Positions 1 through 6,897 of a DNA stretch of 8,676 nucleotides are shown here, piece by piece. The notes below the pieces were generated by a model, which had not been told where the DNA came from, searched no databases, and saw nothing but the letters and a program-made list of their open reading frames with translations. Numbering within the stretch: the stretch's first letter is position 1; the number at the start of each line of letters is the position of its first letter. Made by a program: the position numbers and the translations under genes. Source of the stretch: an uncultured Bacteroidales bacterium (lineage in GTDB: Bacteria; Bacteroidota; Bacteroidia; Bacteroidales; UBA932); assembly GCA_902461985.1 (NCBI GenBank), contig CABQAB010000072.1:1-8676 (forward strand), written 5' to 3'.

Positions 1-957
1 CTTGCAGGACTCGGAATCGAGGCGGCTGAACTTCAGCGGAACATACAGCAGCGCAAAACCGTGCAGGAGGTGGATGACATCTGGTGGCAGATTGTGTCAG
101 TCGAAGACAAACTCGGAACATTGGACTTCCTGCAGGGCACTTTGGATACACTTTATTCCAATGTCCGTTCTGCCGTGGCTTCGGGGCTGGCTTCGGAAAC
201 GGATTTGCTGCAGTTGGAGGTCAGGATGAATGAACTCAAGGCCGGGAAGAAGCAGGCTGACGGAGGACTTAAACTCCTGAAGATGAATCTGTTCAACACA
301 ATCGGCCTTCCGTACAGCATACTCCAGTCCGCCGCTTCCGAGGAAAAGCCTTGTTTGGATTCAATACGCATTGAGGCGACGTCTGTCCTGCCGGGAGAGC
401 CTGAGTTTTATTGGAAAGACGAGGCGGAAATAGTTTCCGGGATGAGTGAAAGCCGTCTGTTAGACCTTCAGGTGGAAGCCCGCAGGCTCGAAAAACGCAT
501 GGCAATAGGCGAAGCCCTGCCGCAGATTGCAGTCGGGGCCACAGCCGGCTATTCCAACCTTTACGACAAAGGCCGCTGCAACACCATAGCCTTCGCCACT
601 TTGCAGATTCCGCTTACGGACTGGGGCAAGACTTCCCGCAAGGCGATGCGAATAGAAACACAGAAGCAGAAAGCCGAGAATGACCGGGAATACCTCTCCT
701 CACAACTTCAGGTGTTGGTCGGCAAACTCTGGCTCGAACTGACATCAGCATACGACCAATGGCAGATTGCAGAGGAATCCATGGCAGCCTCGCGCCGCCT
801 GTACGAAGTGGCCCTCGCAAACTATTCCGCCGGCCTCGCCCCTCTGCAGGACCTTCTCCTTGCCGAGACCACCTACCGCGACTCCGTGTCTGCCACATCG
901 GACTCCCTGTCCGCCTACCGCACTGCCATCCTCGCCTACACTTCGCTGTTCCAGTAA
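1..957 (+). CDS. TolC-family outer membrane efflux protein, 5'-truncated by the window edge
   Basis: The frame is open from base 1 to a TAA at 955-957, giving 318 visible residues. Members of this family are usually over 400 residues, so the signal peptide and the first quarter or so probably lie upstream. The GTG at 61 is an internal valine and not a convincing start. The visible part is mostly long amphipathic helix rich in Glu, Gln, Leu and Ala, with a Gly-rich strand region near ATAGYSNLYDKG. The C-terminal end (ALANYSAGLAPLQDLLLAET, then a run ending AYTSLFQ) is the conserved second outer-membrane-efflux repeat. The family forms trimeric channels that span the outer membrane and periplasm and dock with RND, ABC or MFS pumps through an HlyD-type adaptor. 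No pump or adaptor gene follows, so any partner should lie upstream. Family assignment is strong; substrate is unknown. Confidence 0.88.
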   Translation, partial: LAGLGIEAAELQRNIQQRKTVQEVDDIWWQIVSVEDKLGTLDFLQGTLDTLYSNVRSAVASGLASETDLLQLEVRMNELKAGKKQADGGLKLLKMNLFNTIGLPYSILQSAASEEKPCLDSIRIEATSVLPGEPEFYWKDEAEIVSGMSESRLLDLQVEARRLEKRMAIGEALPQIAVGATAGYSNLYDKGRCNTIAFATLQIPLTDWGKTSRKAMRIETQKQKAENDREYLSSQLQVLVGKLWLELTSAYDQWQIAEESMAASRRLYEVALANYSAGLAPLQDLLLAETTYRDSVSATSDSLSAYRTAILAYTSLFQ

Positions 958-1008
958 ATTTCAGGTGCCGATCAGCAACAAAAGAGACCGACCGAAAAGC
1001 CACAATAA

Positions 1009-1152
1009 TGTCATCTCGACCGAGCATTGCGAGTGGAGAGATCTTCTTAAAGCATAGGAGTTTAATAGATATCTCGACTACGCCCTTCGGGCCAAGAGGA
1101 CAAAAGTCCACTGGACTGTTTGTCTTGGTCTCTTGGCTATGCTCGATATGAC
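1009..1152. repeat. Degenerate REP/MITE-like palindromic element
   Basis: The ends are imperfect inverted repeats: TGTCATCTCGA at 1009-1019 against the complement of TCGATATGACA at 1142-1152, one mismatch in 11. Inner arms pair as well (GAGAT 1038-1042 with ATCTC 1071-1075), and a GCCC-TTC-GGGC hairpin lies at 1082-1092. The overall wording (TGTCATyTCGACCGAG, then GTGGAGAGATCT, then ATCTCGACTACGCCCTTCGGG, ending TCGATATGACA) matches from memory a family of non-coding palindromic repeats scattered through many Bacteroidota genomes. It sits between two converging genes, the usual place for such elements, and fills most of the 258-base gene-free stretch 958-1215. No transposase is encoded. Family membership is recalled and not searched. 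Confidence 0.7.
1092..1136. repeat. Long imperfect hairpin inside the palindromic element
   Basis: Three consecutive paired blocks build one stem: CCAAGAG (1092-1098) with CTCTTGG (1130-1136), GACAAA (1099-1104) with TTTGTC (1119-1124), and AGTCCA (1105-1110) with TGGACT (1112-1117). The only interruptions are a single G bulge at 1118 and a five-base bulge at 1125-1129. That is about 19 pairs with almost no loop. It falls where the host repeat would be expected to pass directly from CTTCGGGC to CTATGCTCGA, so it looks like an insertion. It could also act as a weak transcription barrier between the converging genes, but no U-tract follows directly. Confidence 0.65.
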
Positions 1153-1192
1153 AGGCTTTTGAGTCAGCCGCTTTTTTGCTGAATGTATAGCG

Positions 1193-1226
1193 GACTAAGC
1201 CGCGCTACAGGTAGACTAAGCCGCGC
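1193..1226. repeat. 13-bp direct repeat at the 3' end of the DUF2723 gene
   Basis: GACTAAGCCGCGC occurs exactly at 1193-1205 and again at 1214-1226, a spacing of 21 bases. The second copy contains the last two alanine codons and the TAG stop of the minus-strand gene. Because 21 is a multiple of three, the first copy supplies the same Ala-Ala-stop sequence in frame seven codons downstream. The eight bases separating the copies are unlike the corresponding coding bases, so this is not a clean tandem duplication. Confidence 0.75.
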
Positions 1227-4200
1227 CGAACTCCGTGAGAAGCGCGTCGAATCCGTCATCGATAAGTTTCACGACAGCCTCGTCGCCGTTTTCCTTCGCG
1301 AGGTCCTGGACCATGAGCACTATGCTCTTGGCACGGTCGAATTCCTGTTTTGCATAGTCGTAGAACTCGAAGAAGAAGCGGACAGACTGTAACATCTTGC
1401 CGGTGAAGCGTGTCGCGAGGTCTGAAGCCTTCTCCTTCTCGCCGAGAATGTAGTAGAGGTTGATCATATCCATCACCATAAGCTCGTTGGAGAATCCGAG
1501 ATAGGACATGTCGAGCGGATAGTTCTCCTGAGGAACGTCTCTCTGACATTTGTCGAGGATTTCAACAGCCTTCTCCCTGTCACCTGCCTTGAGCATCTCC
1601 TTGGCCACGTTCACGAACATCGTCCGCTGTGAAAGCACACCGCAGAAAGTGTAGAGATGCTGGTAGTCGACGAAATAGTCCGTGCGGCTGAGAGCGTCCC
1701 AGCTGAATGTGCCGTTCATCATCGAATAGAGTTTCTCCGGGTCGCAGAATCCCACCTCGGATGTCCTCTGGCGGTTTTTCACTGGCACGAACTTGTATGA
1801 GAATCCGTCATATTCGAGATAGTCCTTGATGCCCATGTTGAGGTCGCCTCCCATGTTGAGCATATGGATAGGACGGTCCCATTTGTAGTTGGAAAGCAGA
1901 TCAAGCATGAACAGTTCAGGTTTCGACACATAGCCTTTGTCGGGAGAGATAGTCAGGACAATGCTGTCCGGAATCATATCCTCATATTTCTTGTCTAAGA
2001 TGCCGTATTTGATGACATTTTCCTTGTCGACAGGAATGGAGAATTTGCGCGAACAGATGTAATCCACTGATTTGCCGGAAGAAAGCGGAAGTTTTGCTCT
2101 CGGTTCGCGGAACACCCTCATTACATCCGACAGCGGCAGCACGGTTTCACGGCTGTCATAGATATAGACAAATTCATTCGTTCCGTAGAGATACTGTCTC
2201 GGACCGACTTTCAAATCTAAAGGTGCGGATTCGTTGCAGGCCCATTTCATCTGGTCGATATGCCAGTCGGTACCGAGCAGCGAAGTGTTGACGATTCTCA
2301 CGTCAGGACGCACCTCCTCGACCTCCTGGGCATACCAGAGCGGGAATGTGTCGTTGTCTCCGTGAGTAATGAGAATGCCGTTGCTGCCGACAGAATTGAG
2401 GTAGTTCCGCGCCATCTCCACAGCAGTATAACGGTTGCTGCGGTCGTGGTCGTCCCAGTTCTCTTCAGCCATAAGCACGGGCACACCTAAGCAGAGCACG
2501 GAAACTGCCGTGGCAGTCGCAACCGGAGTCGCGTTCCCTGTCTTCGCCCCGGTCTTCTCTAAAAGTCTTGAAATCCACTCGAACAGAGCTAAGACCGCGA
2601 AACCTATCCATATTGAAAAGGCATAGAACGACCCTGCATAGGCATAGTCCCTTTCGCGCACCTGGAACGGAGGCTGGTTGAGGTAGAGCACAATCGCAAT
2701 GCCTGTCATGAAGAAAAGCAGGAAAGTGAGCCAGCAGCCCCTCTTGTCCCTCGCGAATTGGTAGAACAAGCCTATGAGCCCGAGCAGAAGCGGAAGCATA
2801 TAGTAGTGGTTCTTGCCCTTGTTGTCCTTCAGGTAGTCGGGGGCATTGCTCTGGTCGCCGAGACGGATGTTGTCGATGAGCGGAATCCCGGATTCCCAGT
2901 TGCCGGTGAAAATCTCTCCCGGAGAAGGACTGTGGCAGTCGTTCTGGCGTCCCGCGAAGTTCCACATGAAATATCGCCAGTACATCCAGTTCAACTGATA
3001 GTCAAAGAAATAGGTGAGGTTTTCTCCGATTGTGGGTTTGCGGTAGCGGTCGCCTCTTTTGGCGCTTTTGCTCATATACGAAGCATAGAACTCCCGGTAG
3101 CGTTCGTCACTTCCTGAGCCGCTGTTCCACATTCTCGGGAAAAGCATCTTGTCGGACGAGTCGTAGACAATCTTGCCGAAGGAAGGCACTTTCTCGTATC
3201 TGCCGTCAACCGGTGCCCAATAGGACTCATCCTCAATGCTGTAGTCGGCATCGAAATATTGTCCGTAAATCAGAGGAGTGCTTCCGTACTGTTCCCTGCT
3301 GAGATACCTGCATAGCGTGAAAGGATTGTCTGGCTGGTATTCGTTTGTCGGGGTGTGTACGCTGGAACGTATGATTACTATAGAGAAAATGGAGAATCCT
3401 ATGATAATGGTCGTGAAGCAGAGCAGCACTGTGTTCGCAAACGCCTGCCCTTTCTTCATGGTCGCGAAAAGCCCCCAGAAACAGAGTCCGAAAAGCAGTA
3501 GAAGGAAGAAAACGGCTCCCGAGTTGTATGGAAGATGAAAGCCGTTCACGAAAAGCAGGTCTGCATAGGCCGCGAGCTTCGGAACATAAGGGATGATTAC
3601 GAACAGAATCAGAGCCAGGATTACGCATGAGAGCGCGAAAATGCCGAGATACTGCCAGAATGTATAATGGCTTTCGTTCCTTTTGCGGTAGAACCAGATG
3701 AAGACCAAGCACGGAATCGTCAGCAGGTTGAGCAGGTGCACTCCGATTGAAAGCCCCATGAGGAAGCAGATGAGGACAATCCAGCGGTTGGAATATGGCT
3801 CGTCCGCCTCGTCATACCATTTCGTCATGGCCCAGAACACTAAAGCAGTGAACAGTGATGACATTCCGTAGACTTCGCCTTCAACCGCAGAGAACCAGAA
3901 CGTGTCGCTGAAGCAATATGCCAGAGCCCCGACAAGACCGCTGCCGTAGATGGCTATAGCCTTGCCTGTGGAATATCTGCCTTCGGAATCCGGTTTTATG
4001 AGCCTTTTCGAGAAAAAGACTATTGTCAGATAAAGGAAGAATATGGTCAGAGCCGAGCAGAGGGCACTCATCGAGTTCACGGCCATGGCGGCGTGCATAT
4101 TGTCCGTAAACATGGTGCAGAACCGTGCAAACAACTGGAATACAGGGTTTCCTGGCGGATGCCCCACTTCTAATTTGTATGATGACGCGATGAACTCTCC

Positions 4201-4314
4201 GCAGTCCCAGAAAGATGCGGTTGGCTCGATTGTCATGAGATATGTAACTGCCGCGACAAGAAAGGCTGTGCCGGCGGTTACATGGTTCCAGAACTTGAAT
4301 TTTCTTTTATCCAT
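1216..4314 (-). CDS. DUF2723 (TMEM260-like) multi-pass membrane protein, probable GT-C-type glycosyltransferase
   Basis: This is a 1032-residue protein. The N-terminal half is polytopic, starting with a helix near residues 13-28 that leads into the family signature IEPTASFWDCGEFI and GHPPGNP (about 29-57). The acidic residues in this first loop are where GT-C enzymes carry catalytic carboxylates. Further family landmarks are FWFSAVEGEVYGM (about 139-151), LMGLSIGVHLLNLLTIP (about 185-201), TPTNEYQPDNPF (about 321-332), RERDYAYAG (about 550-560) and ITHGDNDTFPLWY (about 640-655). The last 250 or so residues are soluble and helical, resembling TPR. Length is normal for Bacteroidota members. The eukaryotic homologue TMEM260 has been described as a protein O-mannosyltransferase, so transfer of a lipid-linked sugar to exported proteins is a reasonable inference, not shown here. 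ATG 4314 is the first start and has a -7 box 32 bases upstream. It is transcribed divergently from the SUI1-family gene. Confidence 0.9.
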   Translation of the reverse strand: MDKRKFKFWNHVTAGTAFLVAAVTYLMTIEPTASFWDCGEFIASSYKLEVGHPPGNPVFQLFARFCTMFTDNMHAAMAVNSMSALCSALTIFFLYLTIVFFSKRLIKPDSEGRYSTGKAIAIYGSGLVGALAYCFSDTFWFSAVEGEVYGMSSLFTALVFWAMTKWYDEADEPYSNRWIVLICFLMGLSIGVHLLNLLTIPCLVFIWFYRKRNESHYTFWQYLGIFALSCVILALILFVIIPYVPKLAAYADLLFVNGFHLPYNSGAVFFLLLLFGLCFWGLFATMKKGQAFANTVLLCFTTIIIGFSIFSIVIIRSSVHTPTNEYQPDNPFTLCRYLSREQYGSTPLIYGQYFDADYSIEDESYWAPVDGRYEKVPSFGKIVYDSSDKMLFPRMWNSGSGSDERYREFYASYMSKSAKRGDRYRKPTIGENLTYFFDYQLNWMYWRYFMWNFAGRQNDCHSPSPGEIFTGNWESGIPLIDNIRLGDQSNAPDYLKDNKGKNHYYMLPLLLGLIGLFYQFARDKRGCWLTFLLFFMTGIAIVLYLNQPPFQVRERDYAYAGSFYAFSIWIGFAVLALFEWISRLLEKTGAKTGNATPVATATAVSVLCLGVPVLMAEENWDDHDRSNRYTAVEMARNYLNSVGSNGILITHGDNDTFPLWYAQEVEEVRPDVRIVNTSLLGTDWHIDQMKWACNESAPLDLKVGPRQYLYGTNEFVYIYDSRETVLPLSDVMRVFREPRAKLPLSSGKSVDYICSRKFSIPVDKENVIKYGILDKKYEDMIPDSIVLTISPDKGYVSKPELFMLDLLSNYKWDRPIHMLNMGGDLNMGIKDYLEYDGFSYKFVPVKNRQRTSEVGFCDPEKLYSMMNGTFSWDALSRTDYFVDYQHLYTFCGVLSQRTMFVNVAKEMLKAGDREKAVEILDKCQRDVPQENYPLDMSYLGFSNELMVMDMINLYYILGEKEKASDLATRFTGKMLQSVRFFFEFYDYAKQEFDRAKSIVLMVQDLAKENGDEAVVKLIDDGFDALLTEFGAA

Positions 4315-4345
4315 CCTGATTCTTTAACTTAATGGTCCAAAACTG

Positions 4346-4353
4346 CAAATTTA
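4346..4353 (-). promoter_or_regulatory. Candidate -7 box for the DUF2723 gene
   Basis: Read on the minus strand the site is TAAATTTG, an exact match to the Bacteroidota primary-sigma -7 consensus TAnnTTTG. It lies 32 bases before the ATG at 4314, which would give a leader of roughly 25 bases. I found no clear TTTG-type -33 element at the expected distance upstream, so the call rests on the -7 box and its position. Confidence 0.45.
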
Positions 4354-4357
4354 ATAT

Positions 4358-4365
4358 TATTTTTG
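4358..4365 (+). promoter_or_regulatory. Candidate -7 box for the SUI1 to yidD operon
   Basis: TATTTTTG matches TAnnTTTG exactly and lies 27 bases before the ATG at 4393, implying a leader of about 20 bases. No good -33 TTTG is visible. Its back-to-back partner for the divergent gene is only 4 bases away, so polymerase binding at the two promoters would be mutually exclusive. The 78-base interval has room for little else. Confidence 0.45.
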
Positions 4366-4392
4366 CGATTCCGATAGAGTGCAGACAGAGAT

Positions 4393-4740
4393 ATGGCTAA
4401 GGACAACGACTGGAAATCCCGTCTCGGTGTGGTGTTTTCCACCAATCCGGACTTTGAGTATGAAAACGAAACCGCTGTGGAAGAAGAGACTCTCCCTCCT
4501 TCGCGGCAGAGGCTTGTCGTAGGCATTGACCGCAAGGGGAGAGGAGGCAAACAGGTTACGCTCGTGAGAGGATTTGTGGGAAAGGAAGAAGACCTGAAGG
4601 AACTCGGCAGGCAGCTCAAGGTGAAATGCGGAGTCGGCGGCAGCGCGAAGGACGGGGAAATAGTCATCCAGGGGGATTTCCGTGACAGGGTTACCGCCTT
4701 GCTCGCGGAAGCCGGCTATAACGCGAAAAGGGGCAACTGA
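4393..4740 (+). CDS. yciH: SUI1/eIF1-family translation initiation factor homologue
   Basis: The protein has 115 residues. An acidic, probably disordered N-terminus (about 1-38) precedes a single SUI1 domain (about 39-113). The domain shows the family pattern: a basic strand and loop VVGIDRKGRGGKQVTLVRGF (42-61), the helix KEEDLKELGRQLKVKCGVGG (64-83), then a DGEIVIQGDFRDRVTALLAEAGY segment (87-109). Bacterial members (E. coli YciH) resemble eIF1, which promotes accurate start-codon selection on the small ribosomal subunit. The bacterial protein is not an essential initiation factor and its physiological role is less well settled. It heads a five-gene run, with the DUF4271 gene starting 8 bases after its stop, so co-transcription is likely. 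No Shine-Dalgarno sequence is obvious, as is normal in Bacteroidota. Confidence 0.9.
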   Translation: MAKDNDWKSRLGVVFSTNPDFEYENETAVEEETLPPSRQRLVVGIDRKGRGGKQVTLVRGFVGKEEDLKELGRQLKVKCGVGGSAKDGEIVIQGDFRDRVTALLAEAGYNAKRGN

Positions 4741-4748
4741 GAAAGTAT

Positions 4749-5384
4749 ATGGATGCACGTCAAATCACATTAAGCATATCAGTCGCTCTCTCTCTGCTCA
4801 GTTTCATGCCGGCAGTTGACAAGTTCGTGAAACTGCTCCCTGAACTTATGGGAAGTCTTTTCAGCAACTCCGTGGCCATCAGGGTTGAGGACAAATGCCG
4901 TATGAGCCGGGCCAGAAACTTGCTTTTCATCCTGTCCATACTGCCCTTGTGTATTTTGTTCTGGGTCAGCGGGATCTATGCTCCGCGCTGGATTTCAACT
5001 CTTCATGCTCCTTTTGACCTGCTTTCGGTCAGCGGTGTGTTCCTTGCCTACTGCCTTTTGCGGACTCTGATGACGCACGCGCTCCCGGTACCCAAAATAC
5101 GCAGTCTGGCCTATGCCTCTTTCTGCGGACTTCCCAGGACATTCGCGGTTCTGCTGCTTGCGCTGCTGTTTCCGACAGTGCTTGTCCTTGACCTTGCCGG
5201 CTGTCCTGGAGATGTCGCAAAATATGTAATCTGCGGCCTGATGGTTTTCCTGTACGCCGTCTTTTTGATACGCAGGTTTAAGATTTTCGCGTCCGAAGGC
5301 TGTTTTTTGCAAGCAATTTCGTACCTTTGCGCCCTCGAAATTGTTCCCACGACTCTGCTGACGGTTTCGGCAGTTGTCTTTTAA
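4749..5384 (+). CDS. DUF4271 family integral membrane protein
   Basis: The protein has 211 residues with about five membrane segments, near 57-78, 84-106, 130-150, 156-174 and 186-211, the first preceded by a basic stretch (KCRMSRARN). The C-terminal motif FLQAISYLCALEIVPTTLLT (186-205) resembles the conserved closing segment of DUF4271 proteins, recalled as the pattern YLCxLEIxPxxLL. Position directly ahead of a HemD-like gene, rnpA and yidD is the usual Bacteroidota arrangement for this family and supports the assignment. Function is unknown. Neighbours suggest a role linked to membrane biogenesis, but this is only context. ATG 4749 lies 8 bases after the previous stop; the TAA ends 16 bases before the ATG of the next gene. 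The coding bias of the segment is otherwise like its neighbours. Confidence 0.75.
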   Translation: MDARQITLSISVALSLLSFMPAVDKFVKLLPELMGSLFSNSVAIRVEDKCRMSRARNLLFILSILPLCILFWVSGIYAPRWISTLHAPFDLLSVSGVFLAYCLLRTLMTHALPVPKIRSLAYASFCGLPRTFAVLLLALLFPTVLVLDLAGCPGDVAKYVICGLMVFLYAVFLIRRFKIFASEGCFLQAISYLCALEIVPTTLLTVSAVVF

Positions 5385-5400
5385 TAACAGACTATCCATT

Positions 5401-6144
5401 ATGGGCGTAAAAAACATCCTTATATCGCAAAAGCAGCCGCAGACGGCCTCTTCTTACGACAATCTCAAAGAAAAATATCAGGCGAATTTTGAGTTCAAGC
5501 CATTTTTCAAGATGGAGCCTCTCACTTCGAGGGAATTCAGGTCGCAGAAGATAAATATCTCTGAATACACCGCCATAGTGTTCTCGGCAAGAACTACAAT
5601 CGATGCTTTTTTCAAGATTTGCGACGAACTCAGAGTCAAGATACCTGAGACGCTCAAATATTTCTGCACCACGGAAATAGTGGCCAATTACCTGCAGAAA
5701 CACATCGTGTACAGGAAGAGGAAAGTCTTTTTCGGTGACGGCAGGCCTGAGTCAATCATGGAACTCATAGGGCCTCGTCACAAGGACGAGAAGTTTCTCA
5801 TCACAGTCAGTGATTCAGGCAGCAAAGATGCTATAACAAAGTTGTTCGAGGCTAAGAATCTCGATTTTACGACCGGTGTTTTCGTGAAGTCCGTCCCTCA
5901 GGATATGAGCGGAGTAGATATCCACTCATACGATGCTGTCGTGGTGTTCAACTCCGCCGACATCAAGGCTATCTATGCCAATTTCCCAGATTTTGAGCAG
6001 AAAGGTATCAAGTTCATAACCTACGGACACTCAATAGTAAAGGCCATGGAGGATGCCGGTCTGAGCATAGAGATTTCAGCCCCTTCTCCGGAAACTCCAT
6101 CGGTATCAAAGGCCCTTGAAAAATATCTCAGCAGCGCACAATGA
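5401..6144 (+). CDS. hemD: Uroporphyrinogen-III synthase (HemD) family protein
   Basis: The protein has 247 residues from ATG 5401. The TTG at 5374 would add nine residues that overlap the upstream gene, whereas MGVKNILISQ matches the usual start of Bacteroidota members. The HemD fold is two alternating alpha/beta domains joined by a two-strand hinge. Visible pieces are the first strand NILISQKQP (4-12), the segment EYTAIVFSARTTIDAFF (55-71), IPETLKYFCTTEIVANYLQK (81-100), the hinge-like run YRKRKVFFGDG (104-114), the second-domain strand AVVVFNSADI (179-188) and KGIKFITYGHSIVKAMEDAG (201-220). HemD cyclises hydroxymethylbilane to uroporphyrinogen III. No other haem or sirohaem gene is nearby, and this Bacteroidota branch is divergent, so the enzymatic role is inferred from homology. 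Its stop overlaps the rnpA start in ATGA, suggesting coupled translation. Confidence 0.82.
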   Translation: MGVKNILISQKQPQTASSYDNLKEKYQANFEFKPFFKMEPLTSREFRSQKINISEYTAIVFSARTTIDAFFKICDELRVKIPETLKYFCTTEIVANYLQKHIVYRKRKVFFGDGRPESIMELIGPRHKDEKFLITVSDSGSKDAITKLFEAKNLDFTTGVFVKSVPQDMSGVDIHSYDAVVVFNSADIKAIYANFPDFEQKGIKFITYGHSIVKAMEDAGLSIEISAPSPETPSVSKALEKYLSSAQ

Positions 6145-6539
6145 CGGGACTCCAGACATTCCCCAAGAAGGAAAAACTATGCGGAGTGAAAGGCATTTCC
6201 GCACTTCTCTCTAAGGGAAAGTACGGGAATGAGGGCTTGTTGCGCTTTTGTTACAGGCCTCATGGAGAATCCGGGGAGGACACCGCTTCAAGGCTTGTGG
6301 TCTCCGTTTCCAAGCGTCTCTTCAAGAGGGCAGTCAAAAGGAATCTGCTCAAGCGGAGGATAAGGGAGAGTTACCGCAGGCAGAAAAACATTTTAGTTTC
6401 ATCGCCCGTCGACATCATGATTATCTACAACAGCAAGGAAATTGCGACTTACGAGGAGATTTATGCTGCCGTGGGCAGGGTTTTGGAGCGGGTCGCCGCA
6501 TCTCGACAACTGTCTCAAGACGATGGAAAGAAACGATAA
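6141..6539 (+). CDS. rnpA: Ribonuclease P protein component
   Basis: The protein has 132 residues, typical length. It carries the N-terminal FPKKEKL element (7-13) and the signature RNR region [19 protein letters not shown] (61-79), preceded by LVVSVSKR (52-59). This small basic subunit binds the catalytic RNase P RNA and helps it recognise the 5' leader of pre-tRNA. The start overlaps the HemD stop by four bases (ATGA, 6141-6144) and the 3' end overlaps the YidD start by 17 bases. In many bacteria rnpA follows rpmH near the origin; here rpmH is not upstream, which appears usual for this lineage. Confidence 0.95.
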   Translation: MTGLQTFPKKEKLCGVKGISALLSKGKYGNEGLLRFCYRPHGESGEDTASRLVVSVSKRLFKRAVKRNLLKRRIRESYRRQKNILVSSPVDIMIIYNSKEIATYEEIYAAVGRVLERVAASRQLSQDDGKKR

Positions 6540-6825
6540 AGTGAAAAATCAGGGTATCGCCCGGCAGGACGGACAATCTTCCGCCGGAAAGTGGAGATTG
6601 CTGGTCAGAAAGGTTGCAATCGCTCCGTTTGTCTTTCTCGTCAGATTCTATCAGGTCTGTATTTCTCCGCTCAAGCCTCCTACATGCAGATTCACTCCGA
6701 CCTGTTCCGCCTATGCGTTGGAGGCATTCCGCAAGCATGGTCCGTTCAAGGGATTCTATCTTACTGTCAGACGCCTTCTGCGTTGTCATCCCTGGGGTGG
6801 AAGCGGTTATGATCCGGTGCCATAG
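6523..6825 (+). CDS. yidD: Membrane protein insertion efficiency factor YidD
   Basis: From ATG 6523 the product has 100 residues. The frame is open further upstream (to a TTG at 6442), but that would overlap rnpA by nearly 100 bases. GTG 6541, two bases after the rnpA stop, is the main alternative start. An amphipathic membrane-associating helix (about 27-47) leads into the family signature [15 protein letters not shown] (55-69), then [20 protein letters not shown] and GGSGYDPVP to the end. The three conserved cysteines are at 55, 61 and 88. YidD is a small inner-membrane-associated protein that aids insertion of membrane proteins with YidC and Sec. Being last in the rnpA run is typical; yidC does not follow. 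Confidence 0.93.
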   Translation: MERNDKVKNQGIARQDGQSSAGKWRLLVRKVAIAPFVFLVRFYQVCISPLKPPTCRFTPTCSAYALEAFRKHGPFKGFYLTVRRLLRCHPWGGSGYDPVP

Positions 6826-6897
6826 TGTCATTGTGTGCATTGTGAAGCGCATCTAGATACTAAAACAACAATAAAAACAACACAATCTACAACTTCG

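Noticed and set aside
614..1111. 165-codon open frame on the minus strand across the TolC 3' end and the repeat element
   Set aside because: It is antisense to a well-supported TolC gene, is Arg/Gly/Pro-rich in the manner of shadow frames, and its N-terminal part is read from the non-coding palindromic element.
759..1151. Plus-strand open frame overlapping TolC and running through the palindromic element
   Set aside because: Out of frame with TolC, low-complexity Pro/Arg/Ser composition, and half of it is repeat DNA. Such frames are a common artefact of this repeat type.
1164..1182. TCAGC/GCTGA hairpin with T-run considered as a terminator for TolC or DUF2723
   Set aside because: The stem is only five pairs, the T-run lies in the loop rather than after the stem, and no typical intrinsic terminator shape results.
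2465..2965. 166-codon minus-strand frame inside the DUF2723 gene (and similar ones at 2758-3117 and 3233-3712)
   Set aside because: All are alternative frames of a single long, well-conserved coding sequence and show no domain signature.
5374..5400. Upstream TTG start for the HemD-family gene
   Set aside because: It would overlap the DUF4271 gene and add nine residues not expected for the family. ATG 5401 gives the usual MxVKxILxSQ start.
6442..6522. Upstream TTG start for yidD
   Set aside because: It would overlap rnpA by about 100 bases with a sequence unlike YidD N-termini. ATG 6523 is preferred, with GTG 6541 as alternative.
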